From positions 124,001 through 188,000 of the forward strand of contig NZ_PIPY01000004.1 of the NCBI RefSeq assembly GCF_003987065.1: a stretch of DNA of 64,000 nucleotides. Direction: 5' to 3'. How positions within the stretch are numbered: the stretch's first letter is position 1; every line of letters starts with the position of its first letter. The notes below the pieces were generated by a model. It did no database searches, had not been told where the DNA came from, and saw only the letters and a list, made by a program, of their open reading frames with translations. Shown here piece after piece: positions 1-7,669 of the stretch. Source of the DNA: Pseudidiomarina insulisalsae (GTDB lineage: Bacteria > Pseudomonadota > Gammaproteobacteria > Enterobacterales > Alteromonadaceae). The position numbers were made by a program, and so were the translations under genes.

Positions 1-2863
1 TCAATGCTTCGGCGCCGATAATTTTACCGGAACTTAAGGCGACAATGGGCTGATAAAATAATTGCAGCTGTTCATTATCGATCGCCTGCTGAAATTTACT
101 GCGCAGATGCACGCTGAAGCGATGGGTCTGCTCAATGCACTGCTGATAAAAATTCAGATAATTGCGGCCCTGGCGTTTGGCCATGGTCATTGCCAGATCG
201 GCATGCTGCATTAAGCTGACTGCGCTCTGTGAGTTATCGTCAAAGCAGGCAACACCAATACTGGCTGTCAGGTAGACTTTTTGCTTACGCACTTCATAAG
301 GCTCGGCGATGATCTCCAACAAACGCTCACCCAGCACTGCCACATGATTTGGGCTCTCTTCACGTACGGCTACAACAAATTCATCGCCACCAAAGCGAGC
401 GGCAAAACCGGGTGGGTTCAGTGCCGCCTGAATGCGCTTGGCGACCAGTTGCAGTACCAGATCGCCAGCTTCAAGTCCCATTGCCTCGTTGATCGACTTA
501 AACCCGTCAAGGTCAATAAACATGACCGCCCACTGCTGTTTGCCCTGCGTCGCGCCGGTCTCCTGTAACTCTGCACTTAAGCGATGTTCAAAAGAGCGCC
601 GGTTGAACAGCGAGGTTAACGCGTCATGCTCAGCCTGAAACGCCAGTTGCTGTTTGGCTACATAGCGCTCGGAAATATCCTCATGGATGCCGATAAAATG
701 TGTTACCTTGCCGCCAGCGTCTGTGACTGGCGTGAGTTCAAGTTGATCCCAAAAGGATGAGCCGTCTTTGCGGTAATGCAGCACTTCAACATGACACTCG
801 CGCTTACTCTCCAGTGCCTGGCGCACTTCGGTAATGATTTTCGGGTCTGTTTTAGGGCCAATCAGAAAGTCACAGGACTTGCCTGCAATTTCATCGATGT
901 AATAGCCCGTCATGCGCTGGAATGCCTGATTGGCGTAGATAATGGGTGCATTTTCTTTTCCAGCATCGGAAATAATAATGCCGTTGCTGGTGACATTCAT
1001 GCTGCGCTCTAAAATTTGCAACTGTGCGTCTTTAGCTTTATCTCGGGTCACGTCCTTGGCAATACCAAATACCCCGGTAATTTCATCGTCAATTTTAATT
1101 GGCAGGTTGGTTACCACAATACTCCGCTGCTCGCCCTGACTGGTGTAGACATTAAGCTCGTACTGACAGGTCTCACCGGCCAATGCTTGCTTGAAGTTGG
1201 TTTCAGCAACTTTACGGTCATTGGGACGCACAAAAACACTGAAGTGAGCACCGATAACCTGTTCAGGAGCGGCCTCGAGGTTCGAAAGTACCGCATGGTT
1301 GGCGCTGGTAATCAGCCCATCGGTATCCAGTGAGTAAACGGCATCGGGATGAAAGGTAAAAAGCGAGCGGAACTGTTGCTCGTTGAGTTGTAATTGTCGT
1401 TGCTGATCATGCAGGCGTTGCTGAATACCGCGCAGACGCAGACTGTGCTTGCGCAACATACGATTTTGCTGCGACAGCGCCAAAAAGGCAACACAGAACA
1501 AAAAGCCCGAGAACGCAAGAATCATGCGCAGATTCGAAGCGCTACTGAGGTTGGCAAACGAGTACAGACTGGCGGACAGCGTGACCGGCTCGCTATATGG
1601 AATGTTGAGTTCCGCACTGGCAATCGCAAGTTCGTTACGATGACGCGGTTTACTGTTCTCGAAACTCAGTTGCCGCTCTTCGCCTAATGAGGCATAAATT
1701 TTCAGAAAGTCTGGCAAAACCCGGGTATCCGGGTTCACCAATCTGACCAGATCAAACACCACCAGCAGGTAATAATCTTTCGTTCCTTCCTGAGCAACCG
1801 GCACCAGCATGAGGCCCACCGGCTTACGATCCGACTTAAATTCGTCCGGCGGGATCATCATGGCAATGTCGTTGATCGGCGAGGCGAGCCAACTTTGCAC
1901 TTCCGGGTGACTGATTTGTTCCAGATAAGCGCGCTCATTATTGCGGTGCAACTGCCATTGCGGCACGCCACGCTCATCGAGCAAGTGGATGCCAAGGTAA
2001 TGCGGAATGTCGCGCAAGAAAGTCGCGGCGTCAAACCGTGCGAATGCAGACGTAGGGGAAAGCTCCAACTCGGTCCAGCGCTCGCGTAAGCGATTCAGAA
2101 TCTGCATGTTGACGACAATGGTTTGCTTGCGCGACTCAGCAACTTTTTCGATGGTCGTCACCGCCTCGTTACGAATATCTCTGATTTGATTGAGGCTGAG
2201 GTAAACCCACAGGCTACAAATAAATGCAACAAAGGCGAAGGTAAGCCAGGCGGCGGGGTTTGCATTCAGGTCAAACAGCAGGATGCGATTCGAGCTGGCC
2301 AGCAAAAGTGACAAGCCGGTCAGAAAAATGCTTAAGGTGGCCAGCGTCGTCACTGGCGGATGCGGGCCCAGATAAGCAAAGCCATGGGGTAGAAAATGAA
2401 GCACAATGCTAACACAGGCAACGAATAATAAGAACACAGCGAATACCCGCATCCACCGGCGTTGAATTTTTTCGCGCGGGTTTAAAAGCAGTGTTACGCC
2501 CAGAATTAAAAAGGTGAGCGCCACCGGTGGGTAAAAATAGGCATCAATCTGATTAAGAAAGTCGAGATAAAAAACCGAAGCAATCGACAAATTCACCAGC
2601 AAGCTATGCAGTGCCGCTAAGAGCAGTACCAAGGCGCCGCCGAGCTGGACTTTACGGCGCTTGGTGGCCAGCCCATACAGCGCAAAGGCAACGCTGATGG
2701 CAACAATACCCGAGGTATTCGAGATCACGCGCTCAAACGCACTTTCAGGTTGCGTGTAAATATTTACCACTAAGCCGAACAACCCGAATAAAAAGGTTGC
2801 ACTTATGGTCACAAACAGCGTGACATTGACCAGTGATAGGGCAAGGCTACGGCGATAGAGCAT
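1..2863 (-). CDS. Membrane PAS-PAS-GGDEF-EAL cyclic-di-GMP protein (3' end outside window)
   Basis: The minus strand reads open from ATG at 2863 to base 1, giving about 954 residues, and the gene continues beyond the left edge. The first ~230 residues hold several hydrophobic segments (a membrane sensor region). A periplasmic-type stretch follows, then a further hydrophobic segment near residue 450. Two PAS domains lie at roughly 493-615 and 615-740. A GGDEF domain follows, with an intact GGDEF motif at residues 825-829, so diguanylate cyclase activity is likely. An EAL domain begins near residue 925 and its EAL tripeptide is encoded at bases 2-10. GGDEF domains make and EAL domains hydrolyse c-di-GMP; which activity dominates here cannot be told because the EAL domain is cut off. 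The second PAS looks LOV-like, with a Cys at 664. The gene stands alone, with no operon partner visible. Confidence 0.93.
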   Translation of the reverse strand, partial: MLYRRSLALSLVNVTLFVTISATFLFGLFGLVVNIYTQPESAFERVISNTSGIVAISVAFALYGLATKRRKVQLGGALVLLLAALHSLLVNLSIASVFYLDFLNQIDAYFYPPVALTFLILGVTLLLNPREKIQRRWMRVFAVFLLFVACVSIVLHFLPHGFAYLGPHPPVTTLATLSIFLTGLSLLLASSNRILLFDLNANPAAWLTFAFVAFICSLWVYLSLNQIRDIRNEAVTTIEKVAESRKQTIVVNMQILNRLRERWTELELSPTSAFARFDAATFLRDIPHYLGIHLLDERGVPQWQLHRNNERAYLEQISHPEVQSWLASPINDIAMMIPPDEFKSDRKPVGLMLVPVAQEGTKDYYLLVVFDLVRLVNPDTRVLPDFLKIYASLGEERQLSFENSKPRHRNELAIASAELNIPYSEPVTLSASLYSFANLSSASNLRMILAFSGFLFCVAFLALSQQNRMLRKHSLRLRGIQQRLHDQQRQLQLNEQQFRSLFTFHPDAVYSLDTDGLITSANHAVLSNLEAAPEQVIGAHFSVFVRPNDRKVAETNFKQALAGETCQYELNVYTSQGEQRSIVVTNLPIKIDDEITGVFGIAKDVTRDKAKDAQLQILERSMNVTSNGIIISDAGKENAPIIYANQAFQRMTGYYIDEIAGKSCDFLIGPKTDPKIITEVRQALESKRECHVEVLHYRKDGSSFWDQLELTPVTDAGGKVTHFIGIHEDISERYVAKQQLAFQAEHDALTSLFNRRSFEHRLSAELQETGATQGKQQWAVMFIDLDGFKSINEAMGLEAGDLVLQLVAKRIQAALNPPGFAARFGGDEFVVAVREESPNHVAVLGERLLEIIAEPYEVRKQKVYLTASIGVACFDDNSQSAVSLMQHADLAMTMAKRQGRNYLNFYQQCIEQTHRFSVHLRSKFQQAIDNEQLQLFYQPIVALSSGKIIGAEAL

Positions 2864-2915
2864 AGATTTTGTTATTGTTTTTAAGTTACCTGAACAATAT
2901 GTGCCAAACTTGGAC

Positions 2916-3413
2916 TTAGGTCAATGGCAACTTAGGCGTACGCCGTTGCATCACTAACCGGTGCTGGCCCGGGCCAAGATAATCCAGCTTTTTTTCGGCT
3001 ACGACAAACCCCTGACGCTGATACAATTGCACCGCGGGAAGATTGTCCGGTGCCACGGTCAACAAGGTGTGTTGATAACCCATGTTTTCTACTTGCGCGA
3101 GCCAGGCATTCAGGAGCTCACGGCCTATCCCCTGGCCACGACATTCGGGCGCAATCAGGAGCGACATCAGCCACAGCCGATCGGACTCCTGAGCCGGGGC
3201 CCCAAGGCAATAACCTAAGATGGGGCTGGCGTCCGCTAGGTCCTTGCAGGCCACCCGGACTAAGTGTGGCCACTGGTGTAACGCCTGATAAAAAAAGGGA
3301 GCAGGATAGCCATCGGTGGGATAAAAACTACGCTCTAAAAGAAGAAGCGCAGCAATATCACTCGACATTGCTGCGCGAAAGGTTACCGGGACTGCTGTTT
3401 TAGTCACGGGCAA
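2916..3413 (-). CDS. GNAT-family N-acetyltransferase
   Basis: A 165-residue protein with the GNAT acetyl-CoA signature CRGQGIG near residues 94-100 and the C-terminal LYQRQGF motif typical of Gcn5-related acetyltransferases. The substrate is unknown. The first 14 bases overlap the end of the upstream YceI gene, so the two are probably co-transcribed and translationally coupled. The start is uncertain. The long form begins with TTG at 3413 and a GTG lies two codons later; the first ATG (3368) would cut into the first strand of the fold. Confidence 0.85.
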   Translation of the reverse strand: MPVTKTAVPVTFRAAMSSDIAALLLLERSFYPTDGYPAPFFYQALHQWPHLVRVACKDLADASPILGYCLGAPAQESDRLWLMSLLIAPECRGQGIGRELLNAWLAQVENMGYQHTLLTVAPDNLPAVQLYQRQGFVVAEKKLDYLGPGQHRLVMQRRTPKLPLT

Positions 3414-3981
3414 ATAGCACGCTGAAGGTTACTGGCACCACGTGGTTAATGGCGTCTAAGCCAGCAATGTCGCGTAACTTGTGAATACCTTCAATGAGAG
3501 CAAAATCTTTGCCATTGATTAACACCGGCTGCGAGGTCGTTGCAACGATGTGGTCAGCGTCAAGTTTGGTGATCTGAACCGCGGCGTCTACTTCAACCGC
3601 TTCACCGGCAATAAAGATTTCCATCGGAATAATCACCGGCAGCGTACCCGTTGCTGTTTCAATGTCATAAACCTCAACGGGTATCGTTGCAGTAGCCGTT
3701 ACAAACGGATAGTCAGAGACGTTAAACAGATGCGTCAACATACGCTCATTGCGCACCGGAATGCCCGTATCAATACTGGAAACCGGAATTGAGATCTTCA
3801 ACTGATCATCATTCAGCTCACCGGTAATTTCGGTAAAGCGATGGATTTCGGCTACGTTGTCATTCTTTACCGAAACGAAGTGCAACGTCGAGCGTTCACT
3901 GTCTAAGGTCCACTCATCGGCGGTGGCCGGAACGCTAAGCAGTGCCATCATCGCTGTCGTGCATAGAATTGATTTCAACAT
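3400..3981 (-). CDS. YceI-family periplasmic protein
   Basis: A 193-residue protein with a cleavable signal peptide (hydrophobic to about residue 18, likely cut after ATA near residue 21). The rest matches the YceI lipocalin-like beta-barrel pattern: an N-terminal WTLDSERSTLHF strand, a middle segment of the kind RNERMLTHLFN-SDYPF, and a C-terminal LRDIAGLDAINH stretch. YceI proteins bind amphiphilic or isoprenoid molecules in the periplasm; the ligand here is not deducible. The gene lies upstream of, and overlaps, the GNAT gene. Confidence 0.88.
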   Translation of the reverse strand: MLKSILCTTAMMALLSVPATADEWTLDSERSTLHFVSVKNDNVAEIHRFTEITGELNDDQLKISIPVSSIDTGIPVRNERMLTHLFNVSDYPFVTATATIPVEVYDIETATGTLPVIIPMEIFIAGEAVEVDAAVQITKLDADHIVATTSQPVLINGKDFALIEGIHKLRDIAGLDAINHVVPVTFSVLFARD

Positions 3982-4133
3982 AAATCCCTCTTCAGTTGGC
4001 TAACAAAGTATCTATTAATACTAGCATATCCCTTTGATTGATCATTTTATAATTAATCCTTTTTGCGCCCGCTGACGTAAAACATGCTGACTTTAGGAAA
4101 ACTAAAGCGCAGAACGTAAACGAGGAGATCAAA

Positions 4134-4622
4134 ATGTTAAACCTGTTATCTACAATGAAATGGTTAGCGAGCGCACTGCTGATAGCTGCGGTATCGACCT
4201 CAGCAATTGCGCACGATCACGGTAAAAAACAAGATATTGTCGACATCGCCGCCAGTGATTCACAATTTTCTACCCTGGTCACAGCGGTGAAAGCAGCAGA
4301 TCTGGTCGATACACTGAAAAGTGACGGGCCATTTACCGTTTTTGCCCCTACCAACGAAGCCTTTGCCGCTTTGCCTGACGGTACTCTGGAGAGTTTGCTG
4401 AAGCCAGAGAATAAAGACCAGTTGGTGGCGGTCTTAACCTACCATGTATTAGCCGATAAAGTGCCAAGCTCAGCGATTGCCGGCAAAAAGTTGTCGACAG
4501 CCACAGTGCAGGGCGAGGACGTTGCAATTGATGCCACCGACGGTGTCCAGGTTGCCGGGGCGAACGTGGTAAAAGCCGATATTATGGCCAGCAACGGCGT
4601 GATCCACGTCATTGACCCGTGA
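4134..4622 (+). CDS. Secreted fasciclin (FAS1) domain protein, C-terminus apparently frameshifted
   Basis: A 162-residue protein with a signal peptide (cleavage near AIA, residue 26) and one FAS1 domain: [30 protein letters not shown] and the C-terminal NGVIHVID box. FAS1 domains mediate adhesion or ligand binding outside the membrane. The start at 4134 is backed by a GAGGAG ribosome site 7 bases upstream. The frame stops directly after VIDP. One extra C in the run at 4616-4618 would let it continue as VILPPSMR to a stop at 4645, the usual FAS1 ending. This suggests a one-base deletion or a sequencing error. Confidence 0.88.
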   Translation: MLNLLSTMKWLASALLIAAVSTSAIAHDHGKKQDIVDIAASDSQFSTLVTAVKAADLVDTLKSDGPFTVFAPTNEAFAALPDGTLESLLKPENKDQLVAVLTYHVLADKVPSSAIAGKKLSTATVQGEDVAIDATDGVQVAGANVVKADIMASNGVIHVIDP

Positions 4623-4670
4623 TTTTACCTCCGTCAATGCGCTAATTGATGTGAGCTGACAGTGACAGCA

Positions 4671-4699
4671 AAGCCCTGGCATCTGCCGGGGCTTTTTTT
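4671..4699 (+). terminator. Rho-independent terminator after fasciclin gene
   Basis: The stem AGCCCTGGC pairs with GCCGGGGCT (one G-U pair) across the loop ATCT and is followed by a run of seven T. It ends the fasciclin transcript before the prp operon promoter. Confidence 0.85.
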
Positions 4700-4705
4700 A
4701 TGTGG

Positions 4706-4715
4706 TTGTCGACAA
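4706..4715. promoter_or_regulatory. Upstream prp operator candidate TTGTCGACAA
   Basis: A perfect 10-bp palindrome, TTGTCGACAA, just upstream of the -35 hexamer of the GntR-prpBC promoter. Its TGTCGACA core recurs at 4781-4788, so the two copies bracket the promoter. The FCD-type GntR protein encoded next is the natural candidate to bind it (inference). Confidence 0.55.
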
Positions 4716-4732
4716 TCCGCTCGGGCTGAACA

Positions 4733-4761
4733 TTGAAAACTACGCAAAACAGGAGTAAAAT
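4733..4761 (+). promoter_or_regulatory. Sigma-70 promoter of the prp operon
   Basis: TTGAAA (4733-4738) and TAAAAT (4756-4761) are separated by exactly 17 bases, giving a predicted start near 4768. It precedes the GntR gene and all downstream prp genes. Confidence 0.6.
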
Positions 4762-4779
4762 GCGCATCTCTTTCAGAAA

Positions 4780-4789
4780 CTGTCGACAC
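4780..4789. promoter_or_regulatory. Downstream prp operator candidate CTGTCGACAC
   Basis: Second copy of the TGTCGACA core, just downstream of the predicted transcription start. It lies 74 bp from the first copy, about seven helical turns, which would suit cooperative binding or looping by a dimeric GntR repressor (inference). Confidence 0.5.
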
Positions 4790-4817
4790 TTATAGTGCTT
4801 AAGGAAGGACTCGCCCG

Positions 4818-5513
4818 GTGCAAGTGACTGAACATCCGACATTATTGCGACAAGCCATTACTGCCTCCGATCGCGTGTTGTACGAGATTCAACAAGCCAT
4901 TGTTGACGGTACCATTCCTGCTGGCAGCAAAATCAGCGAGCCAGAGCTCGCCCGCCGGTTTGACGTCAGTCGCGCGCCCTTGCGTGAAGCGCTGGCGCGA
5001 CTGGAGCGCTGTCATCTGATTGAACGCACACCAAATGCCGGAGCCCGTGTGGTCACCCTGACCCCGGCGGGTTTGATTTCACTCTATCAAATCCGTGAAG
5101 AGCTTGAAGGCCTGGCCTGCCGGCTGGCTGCCGAGCAGATGCCAGCGCAGGAAATCTCTGAGCTTGCCGCATTGCTTGATCAGCACTTAGCGTCGCAACG
5201 GGTGCGTGAAGGCGAAAGCTACTACCAGGAAGCGGGTGATCTCGACTTTCATTACCGTGTCATTTTAGGCAGTAAAAATCCCTATTTAATTAATATGCTT
5301 TGTGATGAGTTGTACTATCTTGTGCGCATGTACCGGGTGCAGATGGGTATGAATGGTCCGCGTGTTTCGCGGGCCTTTGACGAACACAAAGCAATTCTCA
5401 ATGCCATCGCTAATCGTGATGGCGAACTTGCGGATTTATTGATGCGCCGTCATATCAGCGCGTCACGCCGTAACATCGAACAACAATTGCAAGCAGAAAA
5501 GGACGTATCATGA
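4818..5513 (+). CDS. GntR-family (FCD subfamily) regulator of propionate metabolism
   Basis: A 231-residue regulator. The N-terminal winged helix-turn-helix (about 15-80) carries the GntR signature [24 protein letters not shown]. The rest is an all-helical FCD domain, which usually binds a carboxylate effector and a metal. Translation starts at GTG 4818, with AAGGAAGG 8 bases upstream. The stop overlaps the prpB start by four bases, so it is the first gene of the methylcitrate operon and very likely its own repressor. The effector is probably methylcitrate or propionyl-CoA related, by analogy only. Confidence 0.88.
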   Translation: MQVTEHPTLLRQAITASDRVLYEIQQAIVDGTIPAGSKISEPELARRFDVSRAPLREALARLERCHLIERTPNAGARVVTLTPAGLISLYQIREELEGLACRLAAEQMPAQEISELAALLDQHLASQRVREGESYYQEAGDLDFHYRVILGSKNPYLINMLCDELYYLVRMYRVQMGMNGPRVSRAFDEHKAILNAIANRDGELADLLMRRHISASRRNIEQQLQAEKDVS

Positions 5514-6388
5514 CTCATTTAACCAGTGCCGGCGCCAAACTCCGTCAGGCAATTAAAGACGAGCAGCCGTTGCAGATTGTCGGCACCATTAATGCTTACA
5601 CCGCCATGATGGCAGAAAAAGTAGGCCATAAAGCTTTATACCTTTCCGGCGCAGGGGTAGCGAACGCATCTTTCGGTTTACCGGACCTGGGCATGACCTC
5701 GCTGAACGACGTCTGCGAAGATATCCGCCGCATTACCGGCGCGACCGACGTGCCGTTGCTGGTTGACGCTGACACCGGTTGGGGCGGGGCATTTAACATT
5801 GCCCGCACAGTAAAAGAAATGACCCGTGCCGGCGCAGCAGGTTTTCATATTGAAGATCAGGTCGCGCAAAAGCGCTGTGGTCATCGCCCAAATAAAGAAA
5901 TTGTCAGTCAGGGCGAAATGGTCGATCGCGTGAAAGCTGCAGTGGATGCCCGTATTGATGATCAGTTTTTGATTATGGCGCGCACCGATGCCTTGCAACA
6001 AGAAGGCCTGGAAGCCGCCATTGAACGCGCGCAGGCATGTGTTGACGCCGGCGCTGACGCTATTTTCGCTGAAGCCGTACACACCCTTGAGCAATATCAG
6101 GCATTCACCAGCGCGCTGAACGTGCCGGTTCTTGCTAACATTACAGAATTCGGCGCCACGCCGCTGTTCAACAAACAGGAACTGGCCGACGTGGGCGTCG
6201 AGATGGTGCTGTATCCCTTAAGTGCTTTCCGCGCCATGAATAAGGCGGCGTTAAATGTTTATGAGAGCATTCTGGAAAACGGTGATCAAAAAGCGGTGAT
6301 TGATGAAATGCAGACCCGCGCGGAATTGTATGAGTTCCTGAATTATCACGCATTCGAGCAAAAACTCGACGCACTGTTCAAAAAATAA
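5510..6388 (+). CDS. prpB: 2-methylisocitrate lyase PrpB
   Basis: A 292-residue cytoplasmic enzyme of the isocitrate lyase/PEP mutase superfamily. It cleaves 2-methylisocitrate to pyruvate and succinate, the last step of the methylcitrate cycle. The family active-site motif KRCGH is at about residues 121-125, after the DADTGWGG metal-binding stretch (about 85-92). Length fits PrpB (about 290-300). The start overlaps the regulator's stop (ATGA), which argues for coupled translation. prpC follows after a 143-bp gap that holds a tandem repeat. Confidence 0.96.
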   Translation: MTHLTSAGAKLRQAIKDEQPLQIVGTINAYTAMMAEKVGHKALYLSGAGVANASFGLPDLGMTSLNDVCEDIRRITGATDVPLLVDADTGWGGAFNIARTVKEMTRAGAAGFHIEDQVAQKRCGHRPNKEIVSQGEMVDRVKAAVDARIDDQFLIMARTDALQQEGLEAAIERAQACVDAGADAIFAEAVHTLEQYQAFTSALNVPVLANITEFGATPLFNKQELADVGVEMVLYPLSAFRAMNKAALNVYESILENGDQKAVIDEMQTRAELYEFLNYHAFEQKLDALFKK

Positions 6389-6430
6389 AAACCAAAAGCG
6401 TTATTGGTTATTTGATATTAGATAGTGGTA

Positions 6431-6500
6431 ACCAATATCCAGTAACCAATATCCAGTAACCAATATCCAGTAACCAATATCCAGTAACCAATATCCAGTA
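6431..6500. repeat. Five-copy 14-bp tandem repeat between prpB and prpC
   Basis: Five exact copies of ACCAATATCCAGTA run head to tail. Just upstream, ATTGGTTA (6403-6410) is the reverse complement of TAACCAAT at the repeat boundary (6429-6436), so the transcript could fold a hairpin at the array edge. The array lies inside the operon, upstream of the prpC ribosome site. Because 14 is not a multiple of three and the site is non-coding, copy number could vary without harming a protein. Confidence 0.95.
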
Positions 6501-6531
6501 ACGCATTAAGATTTTAACTAAGGAGTTTGAA

Positions 6532-7656
6532 ATGGCTGAGAAGAAATTAGGTGGCGCAGGCTTGCGCGGACAAGTTGCCGGTGAAACAAAACTTTGCACC
6601 GTAGGTAAAAGCGGTTCAGGCCTGACGTATTACGGATACGATATTAAAGAACTGGCAGAGAAAGTTAGCTTTGAAGAAGTGGCTTATTTGCTGGCCCATG
6701 GTGAGCTGCCAAAGGCTGACCAACTGGCAGAATATAAAGAGCGTCTGGCACAGTTACGTGGCCTGCCGCAGGAATTAAAAGACGTACTTGAGCGTATCCC
6801 TGCGGATGCGCATCCGATGGATGTGATGCGTACCGGTGCTTCTTTCCTGGGTAACATTGAGCCAGAAGAAGACTTCAGCGAAGCGGACGCTAAAATTGAG
6901 CGTTTGCTGGCGTCATTCCCAAGCATGTTGCTGTACTGGTATCACTTTAGTCACAACAACAAGCGCATTGAAACCGAAACTGACGCTGATTCGATTGGCG
7001 CGCATTTCCTCGAATTACTGCATGGTGAGAAGCCATCGCAACTGCATGCTGATGTCATGAATACTTCACTGATCCTGTACGCAGAGCATGAGTTCAATGC
7101 TTCAACCTTTACTGCACGCGTCTGTGCCTCGACGTTGTCTGATATTTTCTCATGTGTCACCGGTGCGATTGGCTCGCTGCGCGGTCCTTTGCATGGCGGC
7201 GCGAATGAAGCGGCGATGGAACTGATTGAAGATATGAAAGACCCGGATGACGCTGAGCAGACGCTGATGGGCATGCTGGAACGTAAAGAAAAGATCATGG
7301 GCTTCGGTCACGCGGTCTACAGCGAGTTTGACCCGCGTAATGACATCATCAAAGCCTGGTCGAAGAAGCTTGCCGAAGAGCATGGCGACACCCGTCTGTA
7401 CGACGTATCTGTACGTTGTGAAGAAGTCATGTGGCGTGAGAAAAAGCTATTCCCGAATGCGGACTTCTTCCATGCTTCTGCGTATCACTACATGGGTATT
7501 CCAACCAAGCTGTTTACGCCGATTTTCGTCATGTCACGGGTGACCGGCTGGACCGCGCACGTGAAAGAGCAGCGCGCCAACAACCGTATTATCCGTCCAA
7601 GTGCGGACTACATTGGTCCTGAGCCGCGTCCAGTTCCTGCAATGAACGAACGCTAA
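6532..7656 (+). CDS. prpC: 2-methylcitrate synthase PrpC
   Basis: A 374-residue citrate-synthase-fold enzyme that condenses propionyl-CoA with oxaloacetate. Catalytic motifs are intact: GPLHGGANE (first His), MGFGHAVY (second His) and NADFFHASAY (Asp). The length fits the short PrpC/type II form rather than GltA. The start ATG has AAGGAG 8 bases upstream. It sits between prpB and acnD, which fixes the assignment as methylcitrate rather than citrate synthase. Confidence 0.96.
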   Translation: MAEKKLGGAGLRGQVAGETKLCTVGKSGSGLTYYGYDIKELAEKVSFEEVAYLLAHGELPKADQLAEYKERLAQLRGLPQELKDVLERIPADAHPMDVMRTGASFLGNIEPEEDFSEADAKIERLLASFPSMLLYWYHFSHNNKRIETETDADSIGAHFLELLHGEKPSQLHADVMNTSLILYAEHEFNASTFTARVCASTLSDIFSCVTGAIGSLRGPLHGGANEAAMELIEDMKDPDDAEQTLMGMLERKEKIMGFGHAVYSEFDPRNDIIKAWSKKLAEEHGDTRLYDVSVRCEEVMWREKKLFPNADFFHASAYHYMGIPTKLFTPIFVMSRVTGWTAHVKEQRANNRIIRPSADYIGPEPRPVPAMNER

Positions 7657-7669
7657 GGCAAGGAGCACA

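Noticed and set aside
6431-6500. CRISPR-like array
   Set aside because: Units are directly adjacent with no spacers and there are no cas genes nearby.
6408-6599. Minus-strand frame with a repeating WILVTGYWLLDIGYW-type peptide
   Set aside because: It is only the antisense translation of the 14-bp tandem repeat running into the start of prpC; there is no ribosome site and no family.
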